64,000 nucleotides of DNA from Streptomyces cinnabarinus. GTDB taxonomy: Bacteria; Actinomycetota; Actinomycetes; Streptomycetales; Streptomycetaceae. This document shows positions 52,779-62,888 of this stretch, piece after piece. Where the stretch lies: NCBI RefSeq assembly GCF_027270315.1, contig NZ_CP114413.1, positions 7,192,001 to 7,256,000 of the forward strand, given 5' to 3'. Every line of letters begins with the position of its first letter. The stretch's first letter is position 1. The translations under genes were made by a program, and so were the position numbers. The notes beneath the pieces were generated by a model. The model did no database searches. It saw nothing but the letters and a program-made list of their open reading frames with translations, and was not told the origin of the DNA.

Positions 52779-53537
52779 TCAGGAGGCGCGGTGGGAGTTC
52801 CGGGGAGTCGCCGCGGCCGGCAGGGGTGTCTGCGCGGTCCGGGTGACATCGCCGACGAGTTCGACCACATCCGGTCCATAGGCCTGGGAGTTGGCGACCT
52901 TCAGCAGCAGGACGAAAGAGTTGCTGCCGTACTTGCGGGCCAGCCGCTCGTGGTTGCGGGCCAGATAGCGGGTCGCGGCCTGGTTGGTGATGGCGCGCTG
53001 GCCGCAGAAGAGGAAGACCGGACGGCTCTGCTTCGGGTCGCCCGCGGTGAGCCGGGCCAGCAGCACGTACTCGGCCACGCCTGCGTCCAGGCGGTAGCGC
53101 TCGGTGCCGATCTGGAAGGCGCCCCGGTCCGGGCCGGGTTCGGGGTCGACGTTGATCCGTATCCCGGGCAGCATCGCGGACATATGGGCCACCATGCGCC
53201 GGTTGGAGCCGGGGCCGCCCACACAGAACTCGGTGCGCTCGCCGAAGCCCTGATGGACCGCGTCCTGCGTGACCACCTGGGTGTGCGCGCCGCAGTCCTT
53301 GATCAGCGCGGACAGCTCCAGCAGCGCGAACACGTCGAAGCGGTGCACCGCGGGTTCGGAGGTGGCCGGGTCGCGGTTGACGACGAGGAGTGACTCCGAG
53401 TTCTCCGGCAGCCCGAAGAACGCCTGCTTGCGGCGGAGCCTGCGCCGCCACACATAGGTCCGGGCCAGCCAGCCGAGCGCGGCACTGATGCCCGCGGCCA
53501 CCACGCCGAGGACGATGTTGCGTACGTCGTCATTCAT
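52779..53537 (-). CDS. Single-pass membrane protein with unrecognised cytoplasmic domain
   Basis: One membrane segment (residues about 7-27, IVLGVVAAGISAALGWLART) is followed by a basic stretch (WRRRLRRK) and a 200-residue soluble domain that must be cytoplasmic. Conserved-looking blocks are FGLPENSESLLVVN, FALLELSALIKDCGAHTQVV, EFCVGGPGSNRRMVAHMSAM and FLFCGQRAITNQAATRYLA. The Gly-rich GGPGSN loop and alternating strand/helix pattern resemble a nucleotide-binding or Rossmann-like fold. I do not recognise the family and can give no function. Confidence 0.75.
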   Translation of the reverse strand: MNDDVRNIVLGVVAAGISAALGWLARTYVWRRRLRRKQAFFGLPENSESLLVVNRDPATSEPAVHRFDVFALLELSALIKDCGAHTQVVTQDAVHQGFGERTEFCVGGPGSNRRMVAHMSAMLPGIRINVDPEPGPDRGAFQIGTERYRLDAGVAEYVLLARLTAGDPKQSRPVFLFCGQRAITNQAATRYLARNHERLARKYGSNSFVLLLKVANSQAYGPDVVELVGDVTRTAQTPLPAAATPRNSHRAS

Positions 53538-53620
53538 GGGCGGGCATGGTAGCGGGTGCTCCTGACGGGGGCATGTCGAGGGATTAAGCTGCGCAAACTG
53601 GTCCCTGACTGGAGGTGCGG

Positions 53621-55420
53621 ATGCGTTCTACCGTCGCACGCAAGCTGTCGGTCCTCGCGGTGTCGGCCGCCGTGGTGTCGGTGGGGGCCGCGGCGCCGCC
53701 CGGCGGCTCCGGCACGGCCGTCGAGAAGGTCCCCGTCGCCGTCGGCCACGGCGGTGCCGTCGCCAGCGTCGACGCGGACGCCTCCGCCGCCGGTATCGAG
53801 GTGCTGCGCAAGGGCGGCAACGCCGTCGACGCGGCCGTCGCCACCGCCGCCGCGCTGGGCGTCACCGAGCCGTACTCCGCGGGCATCGGAGGCGGCGGCT
53901 ACTTCGTCTTCTACGACGCCAAGTCCCGTACGGTACGCACCATCGACGGCCGGGAGACCGCCCCGCTGAGCGCGGACTCGGGACTATTCCTGGAGAACGG
54001 CACGGCGATCCCGTTCGCCGAGGCCGTCAGCAGCGGACTGAGCGTCGGTACGCCCGGCACGCCCGCCACCTGGCAGCGGGCGCTGGACAAGTGGGGGAGC
54101 CGGAGCCTCGGGGCGCTGCTGAAGCCCGCCGAGCGGCTCGCCCGGGACGGCTTCACCGTCGACCAGACCTTCCGCGCCCAGACCGCCGCCAACGAGACGC
54201 GGTTCCGGTACTTCCCCGACACCGCCGGGCTGTTCCTGCCGGGCGGCGAACTTCCGGCCGTGGGCGCCACGTTCAAGAACCCCGACCTCGCCCGCACCTA
54301 CGCCGAGCTGGCCAGGAAGGGCGTCGGCGCCCTCTACCGCGGCGACCTCGCCGAGGAGATCGTCGACACCGTCAACCGCCCGCCCGTGGACCCGGCCTCC
54401 GGCTGGAAGGCCCGCCCCGGCGACCTCACCGCCGAGGACCTGGCCGCCTACCGCACCAAAGTCCAGGCGCCCAGCAAGAGCTCCTACCGCGGTCTCGGCG
54501 TCTACTCCATGGCGCCCTCCTCCTCCGGCGGCACGACCGTCGGCGAGGCCCTCAACATCCTGGAGAACACCGACCTGCCGAAGGCGAGCGAGGTCCAGTA
54601 CCTCCACCGCTACATCGAGGCGAGCCGGATCGCCTTCGCGGACCGCGGGCGCTGGGTCGGCGACCCCGCCTTCGAGGACGTACCGACGAAGGAACTGCTC
54701 TCGCAGCGGTACGCCGACTCACGTGAGTGCCTGATCAAGGACGACGCGGTGCTGACCAGCCCGCTCGCTCCGGGGGACCCGCGGAACCCGGCGGACTGCG
54801 CCGCCGGTGGCACGGCGGCCCCGACGACGTACGAGGGCGACAGCACCACCCATCTCACGGTGGCCGACAAGTGGGGCAACGTCGTTTCCTACACGCTCAC
54901 CATCGAGCAGACCGGCGGCAGCGGCATCACGGTCCCGGGCCGTGGCTTCCTCCTCAACAACGAGCTGACGGACTTCTCCTTCACCCCGGCCAACCCCGCC
55001 GTGCACGACCCGAACCTGCCGGGGCCGGGCAAGCGCCCGCGCTCGTCGATGTCCCCGACCATCGTCCTCGACCGGCACGACAAGCCGGTGGTGGCGCTCG
55101 GTTCACCGGGCGGCGCGACCATCATCACCACCGTGCTCCAGACCCTCACCGGCCATCTGGACCGCGGCCTGCCGCTCGTCGACGCGATCGCCGCGCCGCG
55201 CGCGAGCCAGCGCAACCAGACCACCACCGAGCTCGAACCGGGCCTGTGGGACAGCGCGTTGAAGGGGCAGCTGGAGTCCATCGGGCACGGCTTCCGGCTC
55301 AACCCCGAGATCGGCGCGGCGACCGCCGTACAGCGCCTGCCGCACGGCAAGTGGCTCGCCGCCGCGGAGAAGGTACGCCGGGGCGGTGGCTCCGCGATGG
55401 TGGTGCGGCCGGCGTCGTAG
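53621..55420 (+). CDS. ggt: Gamma-glutamyltransferase
   Basis: ATG 53621 follows CTGGAGGTGCGG. A signal peptide (LSVLAVSAAVVSVGAAA) shows export. The large-subunit part begins ASVDADASAAGIEVLRKGGN and contains GGGYFVFYD. The autocleavage and nucleophile Thr is the first Thr of TTHLTVADKWGNVVSYT near residue 408. The small subunit carries NNELTDFSF and GGATIITTVLQTL. The enzyme cuts gamma-glutamyl bonds of glutathione and transfers the glutamyl group, outside the membrane. Length is normal. Confidence 0.95.
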   Translation: MRSTVARKLSVLAVSAAVVSVGAAAPPGGSGTAVEKVPVAVGHGGAVASVDADASAAGIEVLRKGGNAVDAAVATAAALGVTEPYSAGIGGGGYFVFYDAKSRTVRTIDGRETAPLSADSGLFLENGTAIPFAEAVSSGLSVGTPGTPATWQRALDKWGSRSLGALLKPAERLARDGFTVDQTFRAQTAANETRFRYFPDTAGLFLPGGELPAVGATFKNPDLARTYAELARKGVGALYRGDLAEEIVDTVNRPPVDPASGWKARPGDLTAEDLAAYRTKVQAPSKSSYRGLGVYSMAPSSSGGTTVGEALNILENTDLPKASEVQYLHRYIEASRIAFADRGRWVGDPAFEDVPTKELLSQRYADSRECLIKDDAVLTSPLAPGDPRNPADCAAGGTAAPTTYEGDSTTHLTVADKWGNVVSYTLTIEQTGGSGITVPGRGFLLNNELTDFSFTPANPAVHDPNLPGPGKRPRSSMSPTIVLDRHDKPVVALGSPGGATIITTVLQTLTGHLDRGLPLVDAIAAPRASQRNQTTTELEPGLWDSALKGQLESIGHGFRLNPEIGAATAVQRLPHGKWLAAAEKVRRGGGSAMVVRPAS

Positions 55421-57982
<2,562 letters not shown>

Positions 57983-58063
57983 CGGATTCGTACCTTCCCG
58001 ATGGGACAAGGTGCGCTTAAGTCACGATGGCACGGATGGGGGCGGTGGGCATGTGCAGGCCTG

Positions 58064-58831
58064 TCACCGGGCCGTGAGAATCCTCGGTCCGTCCTCCGTG
58101 ATCGCCACCGTGTGTTCCGTGTGTGCCGCCCTTGAACCGTCGTTCGTCTTCAGGGTCCAGCCGTCCGGCGCCGCGTGGTAGCCGTCCGTGCCGCCCGCGA
58201 TCAGCATCGGCTCGATCGCCAGGGCCATGCCGTGGCGGAGTGGCATACCCCGATGAGGGCGGCCCTCGTTCGGGACTCCGGGGTCCTCGTGCATCCGGCG
58301 GCCGATGCCGTGGCCGCCGAAGCCCTCGGGGATGCCGTAGCCGGCCTGGCGGCAGATCGTGCCGATGGCGTGGGCGATGTCGCCGATGCGGTTGCCGACC
58401 ACGGCCGCCTCGATGCCCGCCGCCAGGGCGCGCTCGGCGGTTTCGATCAGGCGCAGGTCCGCCGGGCGCGGGCGGCCGACGGTGAAGCTGATCGCCGAGT
58501 CGCCCGCCCAGCCGTTCAGCTGGGCGCCGCAGTCGATGGAGACCAGGTCCCCGTCGCGCAGCCGGTAGGCGGTCGGGATGCCGTGCACGATCGCGTCGTT
58601 CACCGAGGCGCAGATGACGGCCGGGAAGGGCGTCGGCGCGAAGGAGGGGCGGTAGCCGAGGAAGGGCGAGCCCGCACCGGCCTCGCGCAGTGCCCCGCGC
58701 GCCACCTCGTCCAGCTCCAGCAGGGAAACGCCCACGTCAGCGGCTTCTCGTACGGCCGTGAGGGCGCGCGCGACGACCTGTCCGGCGGCGTGCATGGCAT
58801 CGATCGATGTGTCTGTCTTGAGCTCCACCAT
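58064..58831 (-). CDS. map: Methionine aminopeptidase, type I
   Basis: This 255-residue enzyme shows all metal ligands: Asp in LVSIDCGAQ and GDSAISF, His in GHGIGRRMHEDP, Glu in LAIEPMLI and Glu in HTVAITEDG; the substrate His is in DAIVHGIP. It removes initiator Met from nascent proteins. The ATG lies 7 bases after a TATAGT -10 box, so the transcript is probably leaderless. It is divergent from a small XRE regulator that shares the promoter region. Streptomyces usually have more than one map gene. Confidence 0.95.
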   Translation of the reverse strand: MVELKTDTSIDAMHAAGQVVARALTAVREAADVGVSLLELDEVARGALREAGAGSPFLGYRPSFAPTPFPAVICASVNDAIVHGIPTAYRLRDGDLVSIDCGAQLNGWAGDSAISFTVGRPRPADLRLIETAERALAAGIEAAVVGNRIGDIAHAIGTICRQAGYGIPEGFGGHGIGRRMHEDPGVPNEGRPHRGMPLRHGMALAIEPMLIAGGTDGYHAAPDGWTLKTNDGSRAAHTEHTVAITEDGPRILTAR

Positions 58832-58838
58832 GCCAATT

Positions 58839-58857
58839 ACTATACCGGTATTAGAAT
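58839..58857. promoter_or_regulatory. Overlapping divergent -10 boxes with a shared palindrome (map / XRE regulator)
   Basis: The plus strand carries TAGAAT at 58852-58857, 6 bases before the XRE start codon. The minus strand carries TATAGT at 58844-58839, 7 bases before the map start codon. Between and over them lies the perfect palindrome ATACCGGTAT (58842-58851). Both genes therefore appear leaderless, and one protein bound at the palindrome would block both promoters. Confidence 0.65.
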
Positions 58858-58863
58858 GGGGTC

Positions 58864-59115
58864 ATGGTGCGTACCCCCCTCACCCCGGAAGAGCGCGAGC
58901 GCGGCGAACGACTCGGGCGCCTGCTCCGCGAGGCCCGCGGCGGGCGCAGTATGGCGGAGGTCGCGTCGGCGGCCGGCGTCTCCGCCGAGACGCTGCGGAA
59001 GATCGAGACCGGCCGGGCGCCGACCCCGGCCTTCTTCACCGTGGCCGCGCTGGCGCGGGTGCTCGGCCTGTCCATGGACGACCTGGCCGGGATGTGCTCG
59101 CCGGCCGGGGTGTGA
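58864..59115 (+). CDS. Small XRE-family helix-turn-helix regulator
   Basis: This 83-residue protein is almost entirely one helix-turn-helix domain: ERLGRLLREARGG, SMAEVASAAGVSAETLRKIE, TGRAPTPAFFTVAALARVLG. It is a DNA-binding protein without an effector domain. It starts right behind a -10 box and is divergent from map, with a palindrome between them that it probably binds. Confidence 0.9.
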   Translation: MVRTPLTPEERERGERLGRLLREARGGRSMAEVASAAGVSAETLRKIETGRAPTPAFFTVAALARVLGLSMDDLAGMCSPAGV

Positions 59116-59249
59116 GGGGCGCCCGCACGTCACGTTCCGGCAGGGCAGGCGTACTCTGCGTCCCACCTGAAAACTCCCCGTAGCCTCCCCGTAACACGGC
59201 TGGTGTTGCCTACGGACCGGAGTACTCCGGTCAGGCGGGAGTGTTGGGC

Positions 59250-60587
59250 ATGGCTGTGGAACAACTCCCGGCTCGGGTGCGGGAGTTCGCGAACTACCTG
59301 AACGGCCTGATGGCGCGCCTCGATCAGGGCGGCGGCTGGTGCGGGGTGTTCTGGCAACGCGATCCGGACGGCATACGGGCCTGTCTCGACGGGCGTGAGG
59401 TGCCGCCGTGGGACGTGGTGGAGGCACTCCTCCAGGACCTCGCGGCGGACCGCGGCCCCGAAGCGGCCCGCGCCCACGCGGAGGGCGTACGGGCGCTGCA
59501 CTCCGCCGCGCTCCTCGCCCACGACTCCCGTCCCGGCGGCCGGGACGCCCTCGGCGACCGGCTCGACGTCATGCTCCGCGAGCAGCGGTACGCGGCGGAG
59601 CGGCAGGCGGAACTGGGCCGGTCGCTGTCCGTCGCCACCAGCCAGGACGAGGCCGACGCCGTCCGGTACGACCTCGCCTGGGCCCGCGACGACCATGCGC
59701 GGGCCACCGCGCGCTGCGCCGAACTCCGCTCGCGGATGGCCGAGCTGGACCGCCGGCCGGCGGAGCCGCCGACGCGGGACTGGGGCGTGGCCGCGCCCGC
59801 CGTGGACGCGCGGGTGCCGGCGCAGGCACCCGCGCCCGACGACGGCAGCACCCCCAAGCAGCGCAAACGCCGTCGCGGCGGTGCGCGCTTCGCCGGGATG
59901 GCCGAGGAGGAGACCGCCCCCGTCGTCGTCCCGCCCGCTGCCGTGCCGGTACTGCCCGAGCCGGCCGCCGCGGGCCGCCGTACCCCGCGAGGGGCCCGGT
60001 TCGCCGGGGCCGCCGAGGCGGCGGAAGTGGAGCAGCCGCGGGTGGAAGCGGTCGACGGGGGCGACCGGCGGGAGGTCGTGGGGGCTGTCGAGCGGCTCGT
60101 ACGGCTGCGGCACGAGGGGCGCAGCGGCGAGGCGCACGCGCTGCTCGCCGAGATCGCGTACTCGTCCGCCGCGCGCTACCCGCTGCTCGCCGTCGAGCTT
60201 CAGCGGGCCGGGCTCGGCGCGGACTGGGCCACCCTGCTGTGGGAGGCGGCCTCGCTGCCCGCCGACCGGCTGGTCGCCGCCGCGGACGCGCTGGTCGCCG
60301 CGGGCCGGGGCGCCGACGCGGAGCAGATCATGCGCCAGGGGGTCGTCCGGCCCGCCGACGAGGTCGGACGGGCCGTGCTGGGGCTCGCCGGTCAGGGGCG
60401 CCGCCGCGAGGTCGGCGCCCTGCTGGACGCCTACGTCCGGGTCCGCACCCCCGAGGAGGCCGTGCGCAGCGTGGCCGCGGACCCGCCGACCCTCGTACCG
60501 TTGCTGCTGGAGGCCGCCCGGGGTGTGTCGGAGGAGCGCCACTGGGACCTCGTCCACGCGCTGAGGGTCGCCGGATTCGCCGCCTGA
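59250..60587 (+). CDS. Conserved actinobacterial protein of unknown function with GARFAG repeats
   Basis: ATG 59250 follows GGCGGGAGTGTTGGGC. The 445-residue chain has an N-terminal helical domain (residues 1-165: LPARVREFANYLNGLMARLD, WCGVFWQRDPDGIRAC), a Pro/Ala-rich middle in which GARFAG occurs twice (near 210 and 250) in basic contexts, and a C-terminal helical region of short repeats (LLYEA/LAG-like: DRLVAAADALVAAGRGADAE, GQGRRREVGALLDAYV) resembling alpha-alpha repeats. No catalytic motif, signal peptide or membrane segment is present. It may be a scaffold or regulatory protein; no function can be assigned. Confidence 0.8.
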   Translation: MAVEQLPARVREFANYLNGLMARLDQGGGWCGVFWQRDPDGIRACLDGREVPPWDVVEALLQDLAADRGPEAARAHAEGVRALHSAALLAHDSRPGGRDALGDRLDVMLREQRYAAERQAELGRSLSVATSQDEADAVRYDLAWARDDHARATARCAELRSRMAELDRRPAEPPTRDWGVAAPAVDARVPAQAPAPDDGSTPKQRKRRRGGARFAGMAEEETAPVVVPPAAVPVLPEPAAAGRRTPRGARFAGAAEAAEVEQPRVEAVDGGDRREVVGAVERLVRLRHEGRSGEAHALLAEIAYSSAARYPLLAVELQRAGLGADWATLLWEAASLPADRLVAAADALVAAGRGADAEQIMRQGVVRPADEVGRAVLGLAGQGRRREVGALLDAYVRVRTPEEAVRSVAADPPTLVPLLLEAARGVSEERHWDLVHALRVAGFAA

Positions 60588-60653
60588 CCGGGTGGGGTAC
60601 TCACCCACAGGAGTGTGAAACCGGATCGACTCAGCGGGTTAATGGCGATGGTC

Positions 60654-60718
60654 TTGGCAAGCCCGTCCGGGAGGCTTACGTTCGTGCCTCTACGGCCTGC
60701 GTCTACGGGCGTAGAGGC
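60654..60718 (+). promoter_or_regulatory. Promoter with operator at the start site of the beta-ureidopropionase operon
   Basis: TTGGCA (60654-60659) and TACGTT (60677-60682) are spaced by 17 bases, a good vegetative promoter. At the expected start point begins GCCTCTACG (60686-60694), mirrored by CGTAGAGGC (60710-60718); TCTACGG is also repeated directly at 60689 and 60702. An operator at +1 to +30 fits repression or PucR-type control. The gene starts 28 bases later. Confidence 0.65.
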
Positions 60719-60745
60719 TCTGACGTCCCGTCGAAGGAGCAGCTC

Positions 60746-61588
60746 ATGGCCAACGTCGTCCGCGCCGCTCTGGTCCAGGCCACCTGGACCGGCGACACCG
60801 AGTCCATGGTGGCGAAACACGAGGAGCACGCCCATGAGGCGGCCCGCCGTGGCGCCAAGGTGATCGGGTTCCAGGAAGTCTTCAACGCCCCCTACTTCTG
60901 CCAGGTGCAGGAGCCGGAGCACTACCGCTGGGCCGAGCCGGTGCCCGACGGGCCGACGGTGCGCCGGATGCGGGAGCTCGCGCGCGAGACCGGCATGGTG
61001 ATCGTCGTCCCGGTCTTCGAGGTCGAGCAGTCCGGCTTCTACTACAACACCGCCGCCGTCATCGACGCCGACGGCTCGTATCTCGGCAAGTACCGCAAGC
61101 ACCACATCCCGCAGGTCAAGGGCTTCTGGGAGAAGTACTACTTCAAACCCGGGAACGTCGGCTGGCCGGTCTTCGACACCGCCGTCGGCAAGGTCGGCGT
61201 CTACATCTGCTACGACCGGCACTTCCCGGAGGGGTGGCGGCAACTCGGTCTGAACGGCGCCCAGTTGGTCTACAACCCGTCGGCCACTCATCGTGGTCTC
61301 TCGTCCTACCTGTGGCGCCTGGAGCAGCCCGCCGCGGCCGTCGCCAACGAGTACTTCGTCGCCGCCATCAACCGCGTCGGCGTCGAGGAGTACGGCGACA
61401 ACGACTTCTACGGGACGAGTTACTTCGTCGACCCGCGGGGACAGTTCGTGGGAGAGGTAGCCAGCGACAGCAGGGAGGAACTCGTCGTCCGCGACCTCGA
61501 CTTCGACGTCATCGAAGAGGTGCGGCAGCAGTGGGCCTTCTACCGCGACCGCCGCCCCGACGCCTACGAAGGGCTGGTGCAGCCGTGA
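60746..61588 (+). CDS. Beta-ureidopropionase / nitrilase-superfamily amidohydrolase
   Basis: ATG 60746 follows GAAGGAGCAGCTC. This 280-residue nitrilase-fold enzyme has the Glu-Lys-Cys triad at about E44 (GFQEVF), K118 (KYRKHHIP) and C155 (YICYDRHFPE). The sequence resembles N-carbamoyl-beta-alanine amidohydrolases, the last step of reductive pyrimidine breakdown, which release beta-alanine, CO2 and ammonia. The next gene, overlapping as GTGA, is an aminotransferase for the beta-amino acid. A PucR regulator follows. Confidence 0.9.
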   Translation: MANVVRAALVQATWTGDTESMVAKHEEHAHEAARRGAKVIGFQEVFNAPYFCQVQEPEHYRWAEPVPDGPTVRRMRELARETGMVIVVPVFEVEQSGFYYNTAAVIDADGSYLGKYRKHHIPQVKGFWEKYYFKPGNVGWPVFDTAVGKVGVYICYDRHFPEGWRQLGLNGAQLVYNPSATHRGLSSYLWRLEQPAAAVANEYFVAAINRVGVEEYGDNDFYGTSYFVDPRGQFVGEVASDSREELVVRDLDFDVIEEVRQQWAFYRDRRPDAYEGLVQP

Positions 61589-62874
61589 CGGCCGACGATC
61601 TGCTGGGACGCCACCGCCGGGTGCTCCCCGACTGGCTCGCGCTCTTCTACGAGGACCCGCTGGAGATCACCCACGGCGAGGGCCGCCATGTCTGGGACTC
61701 CGAGGGCAACAAGTACCTCGACTTCTTCGGCGGCATCCTCACCACGATGACCGCGCACGCGCTGCCCGAGATCACCAAGGCGGTGAGCGAGCAGGCCGGA
61801 CGGATCCTGCACTCCTCGACCCTGTACCTGAACCGGCCCATGGTCGAACTCGCCGAACGCATCGCCCAGTTGTCCGGAATCTCGGACGCCCGCGTCTTCT
61901 TCACCACCTCCGGCACCGAGGCCAACGACACCGCCCTGCTGCTGGCGACGACATACCGGCAGAGCAACACGATCCTGGCGATGCGCAACAGCTACCACGG
62001 CCGCTCCTTCAGCGCCGTCGGCATCACCGGCAACCGCGGCTGGTCCCCGACCTCCCTGTCACCGCTGCAGACGCTGTACGTCCACGGCGGTGTCCGCACC
62101 CGCGGCCCGTACGCCGAACTCGACGACCGTGACTTCACCGCGGCCTGTGTGGCGGACCTGAAGGACCTCCTCGGCCACACCCGCCCGCCCGCCGCCCTCA
62201 TCGCCGAGCCCATCCAGGGCGTCGGCGGCTTCACCTCGGGCCCGGACGGACTGTACGCGGCCTTCCGCGAGGTGCTCGCCGAGCGCGGCATCCTGTGGAT
62301 CGCCGACGAGGTGCAGACCGGCTGGGGCCGCACCGGCGAGCACTTCTGGGGCTGGCAGGCGCACGGGCAGAACGGACCGCCGGACATCGTCACCTTCGCC
62401 AAGGGCATCGGCAACGGCGCGTCCATCGGCGGGGTGATCGCCCGCGCCGAGATCATGAACTGCCTGGACGCCAACAGCATCTCGACCTTCGGCGGCACCC
62501 AGATCACCATGGCGGCCGGCCTCGCGAACCTGACGTACCTCCTGGAACACGATCTCCAGGGCAACGCCCGGCGGGTCGGCGGGCTGCTCATCGAGCGGCT
62601 GCGGGCGGTCGGCGCGCAGGTGCCGTACGTCCGGGAGGTGCGGGGGCGCGGGCTGATGATCGGTATCGAGCTGGCCGAACCCGGCACCGGCCGGGCGGCG
62701 CCCGAGGCGGCGTCGGCCGTGCTGGAGGCGGCCCGCGAGGGCGGGCTGCTGATCGGCAAGGGCGGCGGCCATGACACCAGCGCGCTGCGGGTCGCCCCGC
62801 CGCTGACGCTGTCCGTCGCGGAGGCCGAGGAGGGCGCCGCGATCCTGGAACGCGCTCTCAGGAGTCTTCAGTAA
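61585..62874 (+). CDS. Class III aminotransferase (beta-alanine / 3-aminoisobutyrate type)
   Basis: The GTG start overlaps the previous stop codon. The 429-residue PLP enzyme has TTSGTEANDTALLLA, SYHGRSFS, the PLP-binding DEVQTGWGRTG and the Lys in FAKGIGNGASIGG near residue 273. It is similar to AGXT2-like and (R)-3-amino-2-methylpropionate-pyruvate aminotransferases. After the amidohydrolase it would convert beta-alanine or 3-aminoisobutyrate to the semialdehyde. Length is normal. Confidence 0.92.
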   Translation: MTADDLLGRHRRVLPDWLALFYEDPLEITHGEGRHVWDSEGNKYLDFFGGILTTMTAHALPEITKAVSEQAGRILHSSTLYLNRPMVELAERIAQLSGISDARVFFTTSGTEANDTALLLATTYRQSNTILAMRNSYHGRSFSAVGITGNRGWSPTSLSPLQTLYVHGGVRTRGPYAELDDRDFTAACVADLKDLLGHTRPPAALIAEPIQGVGGFTSGPDGLYAAFREVLAERGILWIADEVQTGWGRTGEHFWGWQAHGQNGPPDIVTFAKGIGNGASIGGVIARAEIMNCLDANSISTFGGTQITMAAGLANLTYLLEHDLQGNARRVGGLLIERLRAVGAQVPYVREVRGRGLMIGIELAEPGTGRAAPEAASAVLEAAREGGLLIGKGGGHDTSALRVAPPLTLSVAEAEEGAAILERALRSLQ

Positions 62875-62888
62875 GGGACGGCACCGCC

